Counted from the stretch's first letter, positions 14,784 through 23,828 are shown. The stretch is 43,167 bases of DNA from Oscillospiraceae bacterium (GCA_015064345.1 SVSK01000015.1:1-43167); one strand, 5' to 3'. Program-made: numbers and translations. The notes: a model not told the origin generated them from the sequence alone.

Positions 14784-16760
14784 ATGAAATTTACTTTTAC
14801 CGTTAACACTACTTCGCTTGGCTCAGAGAGCATTTCGCTCTCGTCCGAGCAGCAGTTTCCGGTTATTTTCAGCGCTAAAGGTCTCGATTTTACCGTAAAC
14901 AGAGCTATAATTCACAGCGTTCCCGAATACACGTTTTCATTTGTGCCAAGCGAGGCTATACCTCTTCACTCGGTAACCGTGACAGTTTCCTTTGCCGACA
15001 ACACGATCGGTGAAAAATATCCCCTGTATCTCTATGACAACAGCCTTTGTACCAACACCTTTGCCATGATCAAGATGCTTGATGCGGACTCAGGTGATGT
15101 GAAGCGTTCCAGAGAGCTTGTAATGTTACACAACGGAAAAGGGGATCTGTGTGCCGCATTCACTACGTACAACAGATTCTACACAGAGTTCAGAGTTGAC
15201 AACAAGGCCGTCACCGCTTTTTATGCCCTTGAAGACAAGGAAGTTAAGATCGGTGAAGAATATGTGCTTGAGTCACTTGTGATAGACGACACTCTTGGCG
15301 GAATTGATTTCTTTGACACCTACGCGGATATAGTGCGCGAGAAATACTCTATTGGTGAAATGAAACCTATTCCTGCAGGCTGGTCCTCCTGGTCCTGCCT
15401 CTACGGTGAGGTGACCGAAGATATTGTGGCAAAGCAAGCGGAACTTGTCCGTGACAAATGGCTACCTCTTGGTGCCGACCTCATTCAGATCGACGACGGT
15501 TGGCAAAAGGGCGGCTCATTCGGCGGATATTGGACAAACGAACCTGACGCTTTCGCCGGTGGAATCCCTGCACTGAGAGAAAAGATAAATGCCCTTGGGC
15601 TTCGTCTAGGGCTTTGGATGTCTCCCGGACTTATCGTTGACGAATCGGAGATGTTTGACAAGATAAACAGCTGTCTTTTGAAGCGTAACGGCAAACTGAT
15701 CAAGTCATTTGGCGGAGATGAGGCACTTTCTGCAACGAAAAACGGCTCTGTTTATTCTCTTGATATCGGCAAGGAAGAAGTGCTCGGGTACATTCGCGAG
15801 ATCTTTACACGAGGTCGTGATGAGTACGGCGCGGTCTACTTTAAGGTTGACTTTATTATGAATCTGCTTTTGCGCCTTGTCAGCGACGGAAGCCGAGTGG
15901 AGTACGAAAACGGCTACGCAGTTGAGCTATACAGGCGGTATGTTGGTGAGATACGCAAAACTGTTGGCGAGGATATTTTCCTGCTTGCCTGCGGTGCACC
16001 TATCGGAGAGTCTGTTGGAATCTTTGACTCCGTTCGTATTTCTCCCGATATTACCTGGGCAGGAGCGTCAAGTCCGAATCACTACGGTCCGTGGAATCTT
16101 GTCCGCGACTGTGCTGTGTCTGCATTTCTCCGCAGTCCTATGCATAACAAGCTGTTCATTAACGACCCTGACGCGCTTCTCGTGCGAGATTTTATCACCG
16201 ACAGATGCGATGACGGCCTCTCACTCACCTATGAGGAAGCAAAAATGTGGGCAACTGTTGTAGCCATGAGCGGTGGACATATTCTTCTTAACGAAGAGAT
16301 TGACAGGCTCCCCGAGGAAAGGCAGTCACTCTTTACTCGCATTCTTCCGTCTCTCGGAATCCCTGCAAGACCGACTGATTTCTACGAATTCCCATACTGC
16401 ACCGAGACGTATATCGACTGCGGTGATGCTCGTCTTGTTGCGCTGTACAACTGGTGTGATGAAGATAGCGAAAAGATCTTCAAAAATCCATATAACTCCC
16501 CTGCCGTGCTTGTTGACTGCTGGAGCGGTGAGTCCGTTGCTGTTGTTGAAGATGAAATCCGCTTCACTCTTTCCTCTCACACAACACGCGCGTTCCTTGT
16601 TAGACCTCTCAGGGAAGGTTTCCTCTGGTCTGACGGCAACTTCTATCTCGGCATCAGCCAAAAGAGCGGACGGGAGTATCACTTCTATCCTTCCACCGCT
16701 CCTGACGGCTTTGTTAAGGTTGAAAGTTCCCATATCGACGGGCTGTACGTAAAAGAATAA
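14784..16760 (+). CDS. GH36-like alpha-galactosidase
   Basis: The start is set at the ATG at 14784, 10 bases after the previous stop and 5 bases after GGAG; a longer open frame upstream is an overlap artefact. The 658-residue protein has an N-terminal beta domain (about 1-190) and a TIM barrel. PAGWSSWSCLYG (197-208) and QIDDGW (235-240) are clan GH-D marks. Asp356 in YFKVDF is the likely nucleophile and Asp422 in RISPDITW the likely acid/base. The protein lacks a signal peptide. It should release alpha-galactosides or similar residues from oligosaccharides, in concert with the upstream GH78-like enzyme. A terminator follows. Confidence 0.88.
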   Translation: MKFTFTVNTTSLGSESISLSSEQQFPVIFSAKGLDFTVNRAIIHSVPEYTFSFVPSEAIPLHSVTVTVSFADNTIGEKYPLYLYDNSLCTNTFAMIKMLDADSGDVKRSRELVMLHNGKGDLCAAFTTYNRFYTEFRVDNKAVTAFYALEDKEVKIGEEYVLESLVIDDTLGGIDFFDTYADIVREKYSIGEMKPIPAGWSSWSCLYGEVTEDIVAKQAELVRDKWLPLGADLIQIDDGWQKGGSFGGYWTNEPDAFAGGIPALREKINALGLRLGLWMSPGLIVDESEMFDKINSCLLKRNGKLIKSFGGDEALSATKNGSVYSLDIGKEEVLGYIREIFTRGRDEYGAVYFKVDFIMNLLLRLVSDGSRVEYENGYAVELYRRYVGEIRKTVGEDIFLLACGAPIGESVGIFDSVRISPDITWAGASSPNHYGPWNLVRDCAVSAFLRSPMHNKLFINDPDALLVRDFITDRCDDGLSLTYEEAKMWATVVAMSGGHILLNEEIDRLPEERQSLFTRILPSLGIPARPTDFYEFPYCTETYIDCGDARLVALYNWCDEDSEKIFKNPYNSPAVLVDCWSGESVAVVEDEIRFTLSSHTTRAFLVRPLREGFLWSDGNFYLGISQKSGREYHFYPSTAPDGFVKVESSHIDGLYVKE

Positions 16761-16765
16761 AAAAC

Positions 16766-16800
16766 AAGGCTTCGGGATCGCTCTCGAGGCCTTTGATTTA
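16766..16800. terminator. Terminator between the GH36 gene and msrC
   Basis: AAGGCTTCGGGA (16766-16777) pairs with TCTCGAGGCCTT (16782-16793) over 12 bp with two wobbles and a TCGC loop. A T-rich tail follows. It serves two convergent genes. Confidence 0.75.
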
Positions 16801-16805
16801 TTTAG

Positions 16806-17252
16806 TTATATAAATTCTTCTACTATTTTTGCAAATTCTTCAAGTCCAAGTTTGTCTTCTTCACTGAATCGGTCAAGCACGGGGCTGTCGATATCAAGCA
16901 CGCCAACAACCTCACCGTTCTTTCGAAGAGGTATCACAATTTCCGAGTTTGACGCACCGTCGCAAGCGATATGCCCCGGGAAATCATGGACATTGGGTAC
17001 AAGCAAGGTACTGTTAAGGCTTACCGCTGTTCCGCACACTCCTTTGCCGATTGGTATCTCTATGCAGGCGGGCTTCCCCTGGAATGGGCCGAGCACGAGT
17101 ATCCCATTTTCTATAAGATAGAACCCCGCCCAGTTGAGCCTGTCAAGTGTCTGATATATAAGCGCTGATGCATTGGCAAGATTGGCGATTTTATGAGGAA
17201 CACCGTCTGTCAGTGCCTGAAGTTCTTTACACAGTTTTTTATAGTTTGTCAC
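16806..17252 (-). CDS. msrC: Free methionine-(R)-sulfoxide reductase (GAF domain)
   Basis: The GAF-domain enzyme reduces free methionine-R-sulfoxide in the cytosol. LVLGPFQGKPACIEIPIGKG, GVCGTAV and GHIACDGASNSEIVIPL contain all three cysteines used by the Escherichia coli enzyme. I place the start at the GTG at 17252: GGAGG lies exactly 5 bases before it. An in-frame ATG at 17276 would give 8 more residues, but it falls on the predicted transcription start and has no Shine-Dalgarno site. The 148-residue product is slightly short for the family (about 163). It lies alone between two sugar-degradation operons, on the opposite strand. Confidence 0.9.
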   Translation of the reverse strand: MTNYKKLCKELQALTDGVPHKIANLANASALIYQTLDRLNWAGFYLIENGILVLGPFQGKPACIEIPIGKGVCGTAVSLNSTLLVPNVHDFPGHIACDGASNSEIVIPLRKNGEVVGVLDIDSPVLDRFSEEDKLGLEEFAKIVEEFI

Positions 17253-17282
17253 ATCTGCCTCCGATAGTAATTTCATACATCA

Positions 17283-17311
17283 ATTATAACATACTGCAGC
17301 TTTGTAATCAA
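17283..17311 (-). promoter_or_regulatory. Sigma-A promoter of msrC
   Basis: On the minus strand TTGATT (17311-17306) and TATAAT (17288-17283) are 17 bases apart. The predicted start of transcription is at about 17276, which decides for the GTG start at 17252. Confidence 0.75.
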
Positions 17312-17342
17312 GCATTTTAATGCTCCATAACGCCGAAATCTA

Positions 17343-17371
17343 TTGACTTCAAGAGGCAAAAAAGGTAAAAT
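17343..17371 (+). promoter_or_regulatory. Sigma-A promoter of the glycyl radical operon
   Basis: TTGACT (17343-17348) and TAAAAT (17366-17371) are 17 bases apart. It should drive the four-gene run up to the terminator at 23829. Confidence 0.7.
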
Positions 17372-17416
17372 ATAAAGTAGATAATTATGGCTATATTGGG
17401 AGAGAGGAGGGGGATC

Positions 17417-18181
17417 ATGACGGGACTTATTTCTGACATTCAGCGTGCGTCACTTCACGACGGATACGGTATCAGGACCACTGTATTTTTCAAAGGATGT
17501 CCGCTCTCGTGCAGTTGGTGCCACAATCCCGAATGCATAGACACAAAGCCGCAGATGCTCTTCTATCCTGAGAAATGCATTGGCTGCGGAATGTGCGACG
17601 AGGGTTGCTATGCAGGCGCAAAAGTTGTGTGCGGCAAAGAGATGACTGCTGAAGAAGTGCTTTCAGAAGTATCACGGGATATCTCCTATTATTCCGGTGG
17701 CGGCGGTGTTACCTTCTCGGGCGGCGAGCCTTTCATGCAGGCGGATTTTCTCCGTGAATGTATCGCGCTCTGCAAAAATGCAGGTATCGGATGTGCTGCC
17801 GAGACCTCGATGATCTACTTTAACGAGGATATATTCCGCTCTCTCGACTTCGTAATGACGGACTTCAAGATTTTGGACAGCGATACACACAAAAAACACA
17901 CAGGTGTGCTGAATGAGGTAATTAAGGAAAACTTCGTACGCCTCAACACCCTCGGCATACCGATTATTGCGCGCACTCCAGTAATTCCCGAGATAGATCA
18001 AAAAATCGACAAAATTTCTGAATTTCTTCAGAGCCTCGATAACGTAGTAAAATATGAGCTTCTGCCATACCATCCCCTTGGAAAAGCAAAGGCGGCAGCT
18101 CTCGGAATAGATACGGTGCACTTCACAACACCAACCAAAGAACAGATGAAGGAGCTGAACAAATATGCTTTCATACGCTGA
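17417..18181 (+). CDS. Glycyl radical enzyme activase (radical SAM)
   Basis: The start ATG at 17417 follows GGAGG by 6-7 bases; ten extra codons upstream are unlikely. The 254-residue protein has the radical-SAM motif CPLSCSWC and the GRE-activase start DIQRASLHDGYGIRT. One ferredoxin-type cluster follows (CIGCGMCDEGC), then GGGVTFSGGEPFMQ. Activases of this type often have eight ferredoxin cysteines; this one shows a single four-cysteine motif. It should abstract hydrogen from the glycine of the enzyme encoded next. The two genes overlap by 17 bases, which argues for coupled production. Confidence 0.93.
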   Translation: MTGLISDIQRASLHDGYGIRTTVFFKGCPLSCSWCHNPECIDTKPQMLFYPEKCIGCGMCDEGCYAGAKVVCGKEMTAEEVLSEVSRDISYYSGGGGVTFSGGEPFMQADFLRECIALCKNAGIGCAAETSMIYFNEDIFRSLDFVMTDFKILDSDTHKKHTGVLNEVIKENFVRLNTLGIPIIARTPVIPEIDQKIDKISEFLQSLDNVVKYELLPYHPLGKAKAAALGIDTVHFTTPTKEQMKELNKYAFIR

Positions 18182-20378
18182 CAGACTCCGCGCAATGCGT
18201 AAAACAAAGATAGTACATACATTCGAAAAGAAGAAGCAGAACGGCCACACGGACCTCGACGACTTCGGAACGGTTCCCGTAACTCCCGAATATGACGTTG
18301 ATCCTTGGTACAACAGCTCAAACGGCAGTTTCTACGGCTACGACGGAATGAGCGAGAATTTCTGCCGTGTAATTGACGCTCACGAGCCTTACGTCGATCC
18401 TATGGAAATGCTCTGCGGACGTTGGCGTGATATGCTCATCAACTACAGAGGTGACATTCACTTTATGCCCGACTGGCTGAAGGAAAAGAAAAAGAATACA
18501 GAGTTTCTTGCCTCAATAACCGATCAGTGGGCAAAAAGCTGGGATGAGCAGCGCTTCCCTTATGATGAACTCAAACCTCTTCAGGAGAAATACAACATTC
18601 AGACAGGCATCGACAGCGACGCTCACTTTGCCTGCGATTACAGAATCGGCTTTGAGCTGGGCTTTGGCGGTTTCCTCGATAAGATAGAAAAATACCGCAA
18701 GATCAATCCCGATAAATCTGCGTTCTATGATGCCGAGGAAAAGGTAGTTCGTGCAATTATTCGCTTTGTTGATCGCCACATTGACGAGATCAAGCGCATG
18801 ATTCCCGAAGAAAACCGTCCCGAGATAAAGGAAAATCTCGAAGAAATGCTCAAAACTTGCGAGGCAGTACGACTTGGCGCGCCAAAGACTCTCCGCGAAG
18901 CTTGTCAGTGGACTGCGTTCTTCAACTGCGCTTCCAGAATATACACACGAGACGGTGCAGGCTTCCAGCTTGACACGCTGCTTCTTCCCTTTTACGAAAA
19001 TGATGTAAAGAACGGCATTCTTGACGACGAGACAGCGAAGTTCCTTATTGCGAATCTTCTGCTTATTGATCCTCATTACTATCAGATCTCTGGCATTGAC
19101 GAAAATGACCGCGACATGACGTCTCATCTGTCCTATCTCATTCTTGACGCCGCCGACAGCCTCAATATTGCGTGCAATCTCACTGTCCGTGTTCACGAAA
19201 ACTGCGACAGAAAGTTCCTACGCCGTGCTGTTTACTATCTTCTCAAAAACAAGAACGGCTGGCCGCGATTCTGCAACGATAAGGCGCTGGCTGAAGGATA
19301 CATGCGCACGGGTGCTGACAAAAAGACTGCACGCGAGAGAATTGCCGTGGGATGCAACTGGATGGCTGTACCCGGCAAGGAATTCCCCATGAACGACGTT
19401 GTCAAGATCAACATTGCAAAGGTGCTTGACGAGTCGCTGAAGGACATGAAGAATGAGGAAAACAAGTCAACCGAGCGACTTTTTGAAATATACAATGCTC
19501 ATCTGAAGAAGGCCGTTGAGGTCACTGCTGCCGGAATCAATCTTCACCTTGACCATCAATGGGAGGTTACACCCGAGCTTGTTATGAATCTGATGATGCA
19601 CAATACTCTCGAGCGTGGCGAGGACATTTCCCGCTGTGCGGAGCTTTATACAGTTGGCATTGACGGTGCAGGACTTGCAGTCGTTGCAGACTCATTCGGT
19701 GCTCTAAAAGCGAGAGTTGAAAACGAAGGTGTGCTGACCTGGGACCAGGTTTACGATGCTCTTGAGAACAACTTTGACAACGAAAGAGTGCGTCTTATTC
19801 TGAACTCTGCGCCGAAATACTGCCAGGGCGGTACTGTTTCCGACGAGTGGGCGAAAAAGCTTACAGAGAGCTGGGTTAGTACTGTACGTGGACAAAAAAT
19901 GCCCGAAGGCCGTCAGCTTGTTCCAGGTTGGTTCAGCTGGGCAAGAACGATCGAGTACGGCTCAAAGGTTGGCGCAACTCCAAATGGCAGACGTGCGGGT
20001 GAGCCTATCTCCCACGGTGCAAATCCCAACCCCAGATTCAGAGTTGACGGCGCTCCCACAGCTCAGTCGTGCGGCATTGCGTCCGTTCAGTGCGGTTACG
20101 GCAATACTGCTCCCCTGCAGATCGAATTTGACCCATGTGTAGCTGCAGACGAGAACGGAATTGATATAATCGAGCGCTTCATCATCGCGCATTTTGAACA
20201 GGGCGGCACGCTTATCAACATCAACGTACTTGACGGAGATACTCTTGCACGCGCTCACGAAAATCCCGAGCTGTACCCCGATCTTGTTGTTCGAGTAACC
20301 GGCTTTACAGCGTACTTTGCTACTCTCTCTCCCCAGTTCAGACAGCTTGTTGTTGAGAGATTTTTGCATGGGGTGTGA
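18165..20378 (+). CDS. Glycyl radical enzyme of the PFL/diol-dehydratase superfamily, unknown substrate
   Basis: The 737-residue protein ends with the glycyl radical loop VVRVTGFTAYF (Gly713). The cysteine loop is AVGCNWMAVPG with Cys397. True pyruvate formate-lyase has two adjacent cysteines and GRE eliminases have GCxE; this enzyme has neither, so PFL activity is unlikely and the general-base Glu is missing at its usual place. The gene overlaps its activase by 17 bases and is followed directly by a DUF4832-type protein and a GH78-like enzyme. I infer a reaction on a sugar-derived compound, but the sequence does not give the substrate. AAGGAG lies about 10 bases before ATG. The product is oxygen-sensitive by nature. 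Confidence 0.93.
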   Translation: MLSYADRLRAMRKTKIVHTFEKKKQNGHTDLDDFGTVPVTPEYDVDPWYNSSNGSFYGYDGMSENFCRVIDAHEPYVDPMEMLCGRWRDMLINYRGDIHFMPDWLKEKKKNTEFLASITDQWAKSWDEQRFPYDELKPLQEKYNIQTGIDSDAHFACDYRIGFELGFGGFLDKIEKYRKINPDKSAFYDAEEKVVRAIIRFVDRHIDEIKRMIPEENRPEIKENLEEMLKTCEAVRLGAPKTLREACQWTAFFNCASRIYTRDGAGFQLDTLLLPFYENDVKNGILDDETAKFLIANLLLIDPHYYQISGIDENDRDMTSHLSYLILDAADSLNIACNLTVRVHENCDRKFLRRAVYYLLKNKNGWPRFCNDKALAEGYMRTGADKKTARERIAVGCNWMAVPGKEFPMNDVVKINIAKVLDESLKDMKNEENKSTERLFEIYNAHLKKAVEVTAAGINLHLDHQWEVTPELVMNLMMHNTLERGEDISRCAELYTVGIDGAGLAVVADSFGALKARVENEGVLTWDQVYDALENNFDNERVRLILNSAPKYCQGGTVSDEWAKKLTESWVSTVRGQKMPEGRQLVPGWFSWARTIEYGSKVGATPNGRRAGEPISHGANPNPRFRVDGAPTAQSCGIASVQCGYGNTAPLQIEFDPCVAADENGIDIIERFIIAHFEQGGTLININVLDGDTLARAHENPELYPDLVVRVTGFTAYFATLSPQFRQLVVERFLHGV

Positions 20379-20379
20379 G

Positions 20380-21720
20380 ATGGAAACCGGTAAAATGATA
20401 ACCACCAGCTTCTCCTATAAACCCGAAGCCGTGCAAAATCCTTATATTGGATTCATGAGCTTCCAGCATTTCCGCGGTGAGGCACTCTATTCAGACGTAG
20501 TCGTACGTCCCGAGGGAAATATGCTTGAAACTGAGGATCTTGAGTGCTATCCTGTTCCAGCTCACGTTCCCGAAAACGGCAGAGATGAGGGCTATTATCC
20601 CGACACTTCCGTTGTGTACATTCGCACCCTTTGGAAAGAGTTTGAGCCTCAGCGCGGTGTTTACAACTTCAAATTTATCAGTGATATTATTGAGGAGGCA
20701 AAGGCTCATGGTCAGTCGCTTATTTTCCGTCTCATGCCACACAGCACATGTGCGCGCGACGACGTACCCGATTGGCTTCGTGAGATGATCCCCTGTCCTG
20801 CGAGACCTGACGGAATGAGAGTCAAGGATTCCCCGACAGATCCGCGCTTCCTCGAATATTTCGGTGAGGCTATCCGCGTATTCGGAAGGTATTTTGACAA
20901 GGAGCCTACGCTCTACGCCATGGATATCTGCATGCCCGGCGCGTGGGGTGAGGGTCACAATCTGCATCTTTACCCCGATGAAGACCTTAAAAAGCTGGTT
21001 GACATTTATACAGAGTCATTCAAGAAAACACAGCTCATCGGACAGATAACCAATCCCGAGATGGTACTTTACGCAAACAAAACTGTCCCCGTTGGTTGGA
21101 GAGGCGACGGCTTCGGTGACCCACATCACATAAACGCTCGCTATCCTGTTCGTGTTTCACGCCTTGAAGACATCTGGAAGACCGCGCCCGTGTCATTTGA
21201 GTCATATTGGTGGCTGGGCGAGTGGATGAGAAAGGGTTGGGATATTGACGAGATCATCGCGCTCTCTCTTAAGTGGCATATCAGCTCGTTCAACGCAAAA
21301 TCCCTGCCGATCCCTCACGAGTGGCGAGAAAAGATTGACAACTGGGTGGCTACTATGGGCTACCACTATATTATTGAGAGCTTCTCGTATCCAATAAACG
21401 CTAAAGTCGGTGACAGGATAAAGCTGAGTCTTGTGATAAACAATGTGGGCGTTGCGCCTATATACAAGAAGATCCCGCTTCACGTTTCTCTTGTTAACGG
21501 ATTCTCTTCGATTGACTTTGAAACTGACGTTGACATCACGAAATGGATGCCCGGTAAGACTGAAGTGGAGATCATCTTGCCCATATCGTCGAGCATATAT
21601 TCCGCTGCTTACGATATCGAGATCGGCATATTCGGCGACTCTCTTCCCACAGTTCACTTCTGCACGGACGCTGAACAGGACGGAAACTACTACAAAGTCG
21701 GAAAAATCAATATCAAATAA
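20380..21720 (+). CDS. DUF4832-type TIM-barrel protein, putative glycoside hydrolase
   Basis: The start is uncertain: ATG at 20380, one base after the upstream stop, is chosen; ATG at 20368 and 20395 are alternatives. The 446-residue protein has barrel signatures of the GH-A type: YIRTLWKEFEPQRGVYNF, IFRLMPHSTCARDDVPDWL and MPGAWGEGHNLHLYP. The C-terminal 110 residues are a beta-sandwich (INNVGVAPIYKKIPLHVSL) like the DUF4832 module. Glu in WGEG and Glu in SFESYWWLGEW are possible catalytic acids. There is no signal peptide. Its place in the GRE operon suggests cleavage of a sugar chain before the radical step. No activity is established for it. Confidence 0.7.
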   Translation: METGKMITTSFSYKPEAVQNPYIGFMSFQHFRGEALYSDVVVRPEGNMLETEDLECYPVPAHVPENGRDEGYYPDTSVVYIRTLWKEFEPQRGVYNFKFISDIIEEAKAHGQSLIFRLMPHSTCARDDVPDWLREMIPCPARPDGMRVKDSPTDPRFLEYFGEAIRVFGRYFDKEPTLYAMDICMPGAWGEGHNLHLYPDEDLKKLVDIYTESFKKTQLIGQITNPEMVLYANKTVPVGWRGDGFGDPHHINARYPVRVSRLEDIWKTAPVSFESYWWLGEWMRKGWDIDEIIALSLKWHISSFNAKSLPIPHEWREKIDNWVATMGYHYIIESFSYPINAKVGDRIKLSLVINNVGVAPIYKKIPLHVSLVNGFSSIDFETDVDITKWMPGKTEVEIILPISSSIYSAAYDIEIGIFGDSLPTVHFCTDAEQDGNYYKVGKINIK

Positions 21721-21731
21721 TGAGGTACATT

Positions 21732-23819
21732 ATGCAAGCAATTTGGGCTAAAGCACCGCTTAAGGAGATGAACGTTCAGTATACCTTCCAGTATACTTTC
21801 ATTCCAAATGATAACACGCAAATCAAACTTGCCGCCTCCAATCTCTACCGCATTTTTGTGGGCGGTGAGCTTATCGGATACGGACCTGCACGCGCCGCAC
21901 ACGGTTACTGCCGTATTGACGAGTATTCTCTCTCAAAATGGGCAGGCAAAAGCGTTACGGTATCTGTCGAGGTGTATTCCGCGCAGGTAAACAACTACTA
22001 CATAATTGAGGAAGACCCGTTCTTCGCCGCAGAGATCGCAAATGGGGACGAAACAATTGCCACCGCCCGCGACTTTGTCTGCTACAGAATGACCGAGCGA
22101 GTTCAGAACGTTCGCCGTTTCACTTTCCAGCGTGCGTTTAATGAGATATACCATCTCGATAGCGATCCGCGGGATTTCTTCGCGGGTAGTGTAGGCGAGC
22201 GCACTCCTGTAGATGTAGTAGATGTGCCAATGAACATGACACTTCCCCGAAACGTCCATTATCCAAAGCTTAATACACTGTACGGCAAGATGATCGAAAG
22301 CGGCAAGCTTACAGAGGTAAAAAAGCCTGAGCGATTGTTCTTTGATTCCTCAGATGCCGACGGTAAGGAGATTCGCGGATTCCTTGCTAATGAGATTGAC
22401 GAGGACTCAGCAGATGAGATCACAAATTACAGTTACTCCGCTGACAAAGAGCTGAACGGTAACAGAATCGGTGCGATGGAGTACAGAATATTTGACTTCT
22501 CACGCACTCTCACAGGGTTCTTCACTTTTACCGCAAAGGCAAGCTGTGATACTGTACTTTACATTACCTTTGACGAGCTTGCTACCAAAAAAGACGGCTA
22601 CACAGAAATCAATCCCCTGCCGAACAACTGCGTGAACGTACTCAAATACACTCTAGCAGCGGGAGAATATCACCCTATATCTTTTGAGGCTAACTCCGCA
22701 CGGTTTGCTTGCGTTTCCGTTACTGAGGGTGATGTTGACTTCACCGACTTTGGCATGGTGCTTTATGAAAACCCTGATGCAGCAGATTTCAAATACGACT
22801 ACCATGACGACGAGCTCAACAGCATCGTTGCGGCGGCTGTAAATACTTTCGCGCAGAATGCAGTGGACGTGCTGACCGACTGTCCATCACGTGAGCGTGC
22901 AGGTTGGCTCTGTGATGCGTTCTTCTCCTCAAGAGCGGAATATCACTTTACAGGCGACAATCTTGTTGAGCGCAATTTCCTCGAAAATTATCTGCTCTGC
23001 CCTCAGCTTCCCGAGCTTCCCGAAGGAATGATCCCCATGTGCTATCCCTGCGACCACAAGAACGGAACGTACATACCTAACTGGAGTATGTGGTACATCC
23101 TTGAGATCGGTGAACACGTTAAGCGCACGGGTAACAGAGAGGTTGCAGATCTCGCAAAGGACAAGATATACCGCCTTGTGAAGTTCTTCGAGAAGTACTA
23201 CAATGAGTACGGGCTTCTTGAAAACCTTGACAGCTGGGTGTTCATTGAATGGAGTATGTGCAACACAGAGCACTATATCAAGGGTCTTAACTACCCTTCA
23301 AATATGCTTTGGGCATATACACTTGAGGTTGTTGCAGAGCTTTACAATGACCCTGCACTTGCACAAAAGGGTGCGCAGATGAAGGAAGCGATCCGCCGTC
23401 TTGCATGGAACGGAACTTACTTTGAAGACAACGCGGTACGTGACGAAAACGGCAAGCTCCAGATGACCGGTCACACCACAGAAACCGCACAGTACTACGC
23501 CTTCTACTTCGGTGTTGCCGATCCTGATGAATACCGCGATCTTCTCGATCTTCTACTGAGCACATTCGGTCCGAGGCGAGATGCAATGACAGTGCTTCCC
23601 GAGGTGCACCGTTCCAACGTGATCGTGGGATTCTATCTCAGACTGGAGCTGCTCCTCAGACTGGGACTCAAAGATATGGTAATTGACGACTGCCGCGCAC
23701 TCTTCTCAAGGATGGCAGATCTCACCGGTACTCTTTGGGAGCATGCAGGATTCGGCGCGAGCCTTAACCACGGTTTCGCATCCTTTGCAGCTATATGCAT
23801 TGATGAGGCTATGAAATAA
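21732..23819 (+). CDS. Second GH78-like cytosolic glycoside hydrolase
   Basis: I choose the ATG at 21732 because GAGGT lies 5 bases upstream; an ATG at 21720 overlaps the previous stop and has no such site. The 695-residue protein has an N-terminal beta-sandwich (NLYRIFVGGELIGYGPARA) and an (alpha/alpha)6 domain. DCPSRERAGWLCD gives Asp383, Glu388 and Asp395, again the D-x4-E-x6-D pattern of alpha-L-rhamnosidases. The GW after the Glu is closer to classic GH78 than in the paralogue at 12653. It has no signal peptide. It is the last gene of the four-gene GRE operon and is followed by a strong terminator. Confidence 0.85.
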   Translation: MQAIWAKAPLKEMNVQYTFQYTFIPNDNTQIKLAASNLYRIFVGGELIGYGPARAAHGYCRIDEYSLSKWAGKSVTVSVEVYSAQVNNYYIIEEDPFFAAEIANGDETIATARDFVCYRMTERVQNVRRFTFQRAFNEIYHLDSDPRDFFAGSVGERTPVDVVDVPMNMTLPRNVHYPKLNTLYGKMIESGKLTEVKKPERLFFDSSDADGKEIRGFLANEIDEDSADEITNYSYSADKELNGNRIGAMEYRIFDFSRTLTGFFTFTAKASCDTVLYITFDELATKKDGYTEINPLPNNCVNVLKYTLAAGEYHPISFEANSARFACVSVTEGDVDFTDFGMVLYENPDAADFKYDYHDDELNSIVAAAVNTFAQNAVDVLTDCPSRERAGWLCDAFFSSRAEYHFTGDNLVERNFLENYLLCPQLPELPEGMIPMCYPCDHKNGTYIPNWSMWYILEIGEHVKRTGNREVADLAKDKIYRLVKFFEKYYNEYGLLENLDSWVFIEWSMCNTEHYIKGLNYPSNMLWAYTLEVVAELYNDPALAQKGAQMKEAIRRLAWNGTYFEDNAVRDENGKLQMTGHTTETAQYYAFYFGVADPDEYRDLLDLLLSTFGPRRDAMTVLPEVHRSNVIVGFYLRLELLLRLGLKDMVIDDCRALFSRMADLTGTLWEHAGFGASLNHGFASFAAICIDEAMK

Positions 23820-23828
23820 ATAAAAAAT

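Noticed and set aside
18165-20378. Pyruvate formate-lyase as function of the glycyl radical enzyme
   Set aside because: The two adjacent active-site cysteines of PFL are missing; only Cys397 in GCNW is present.
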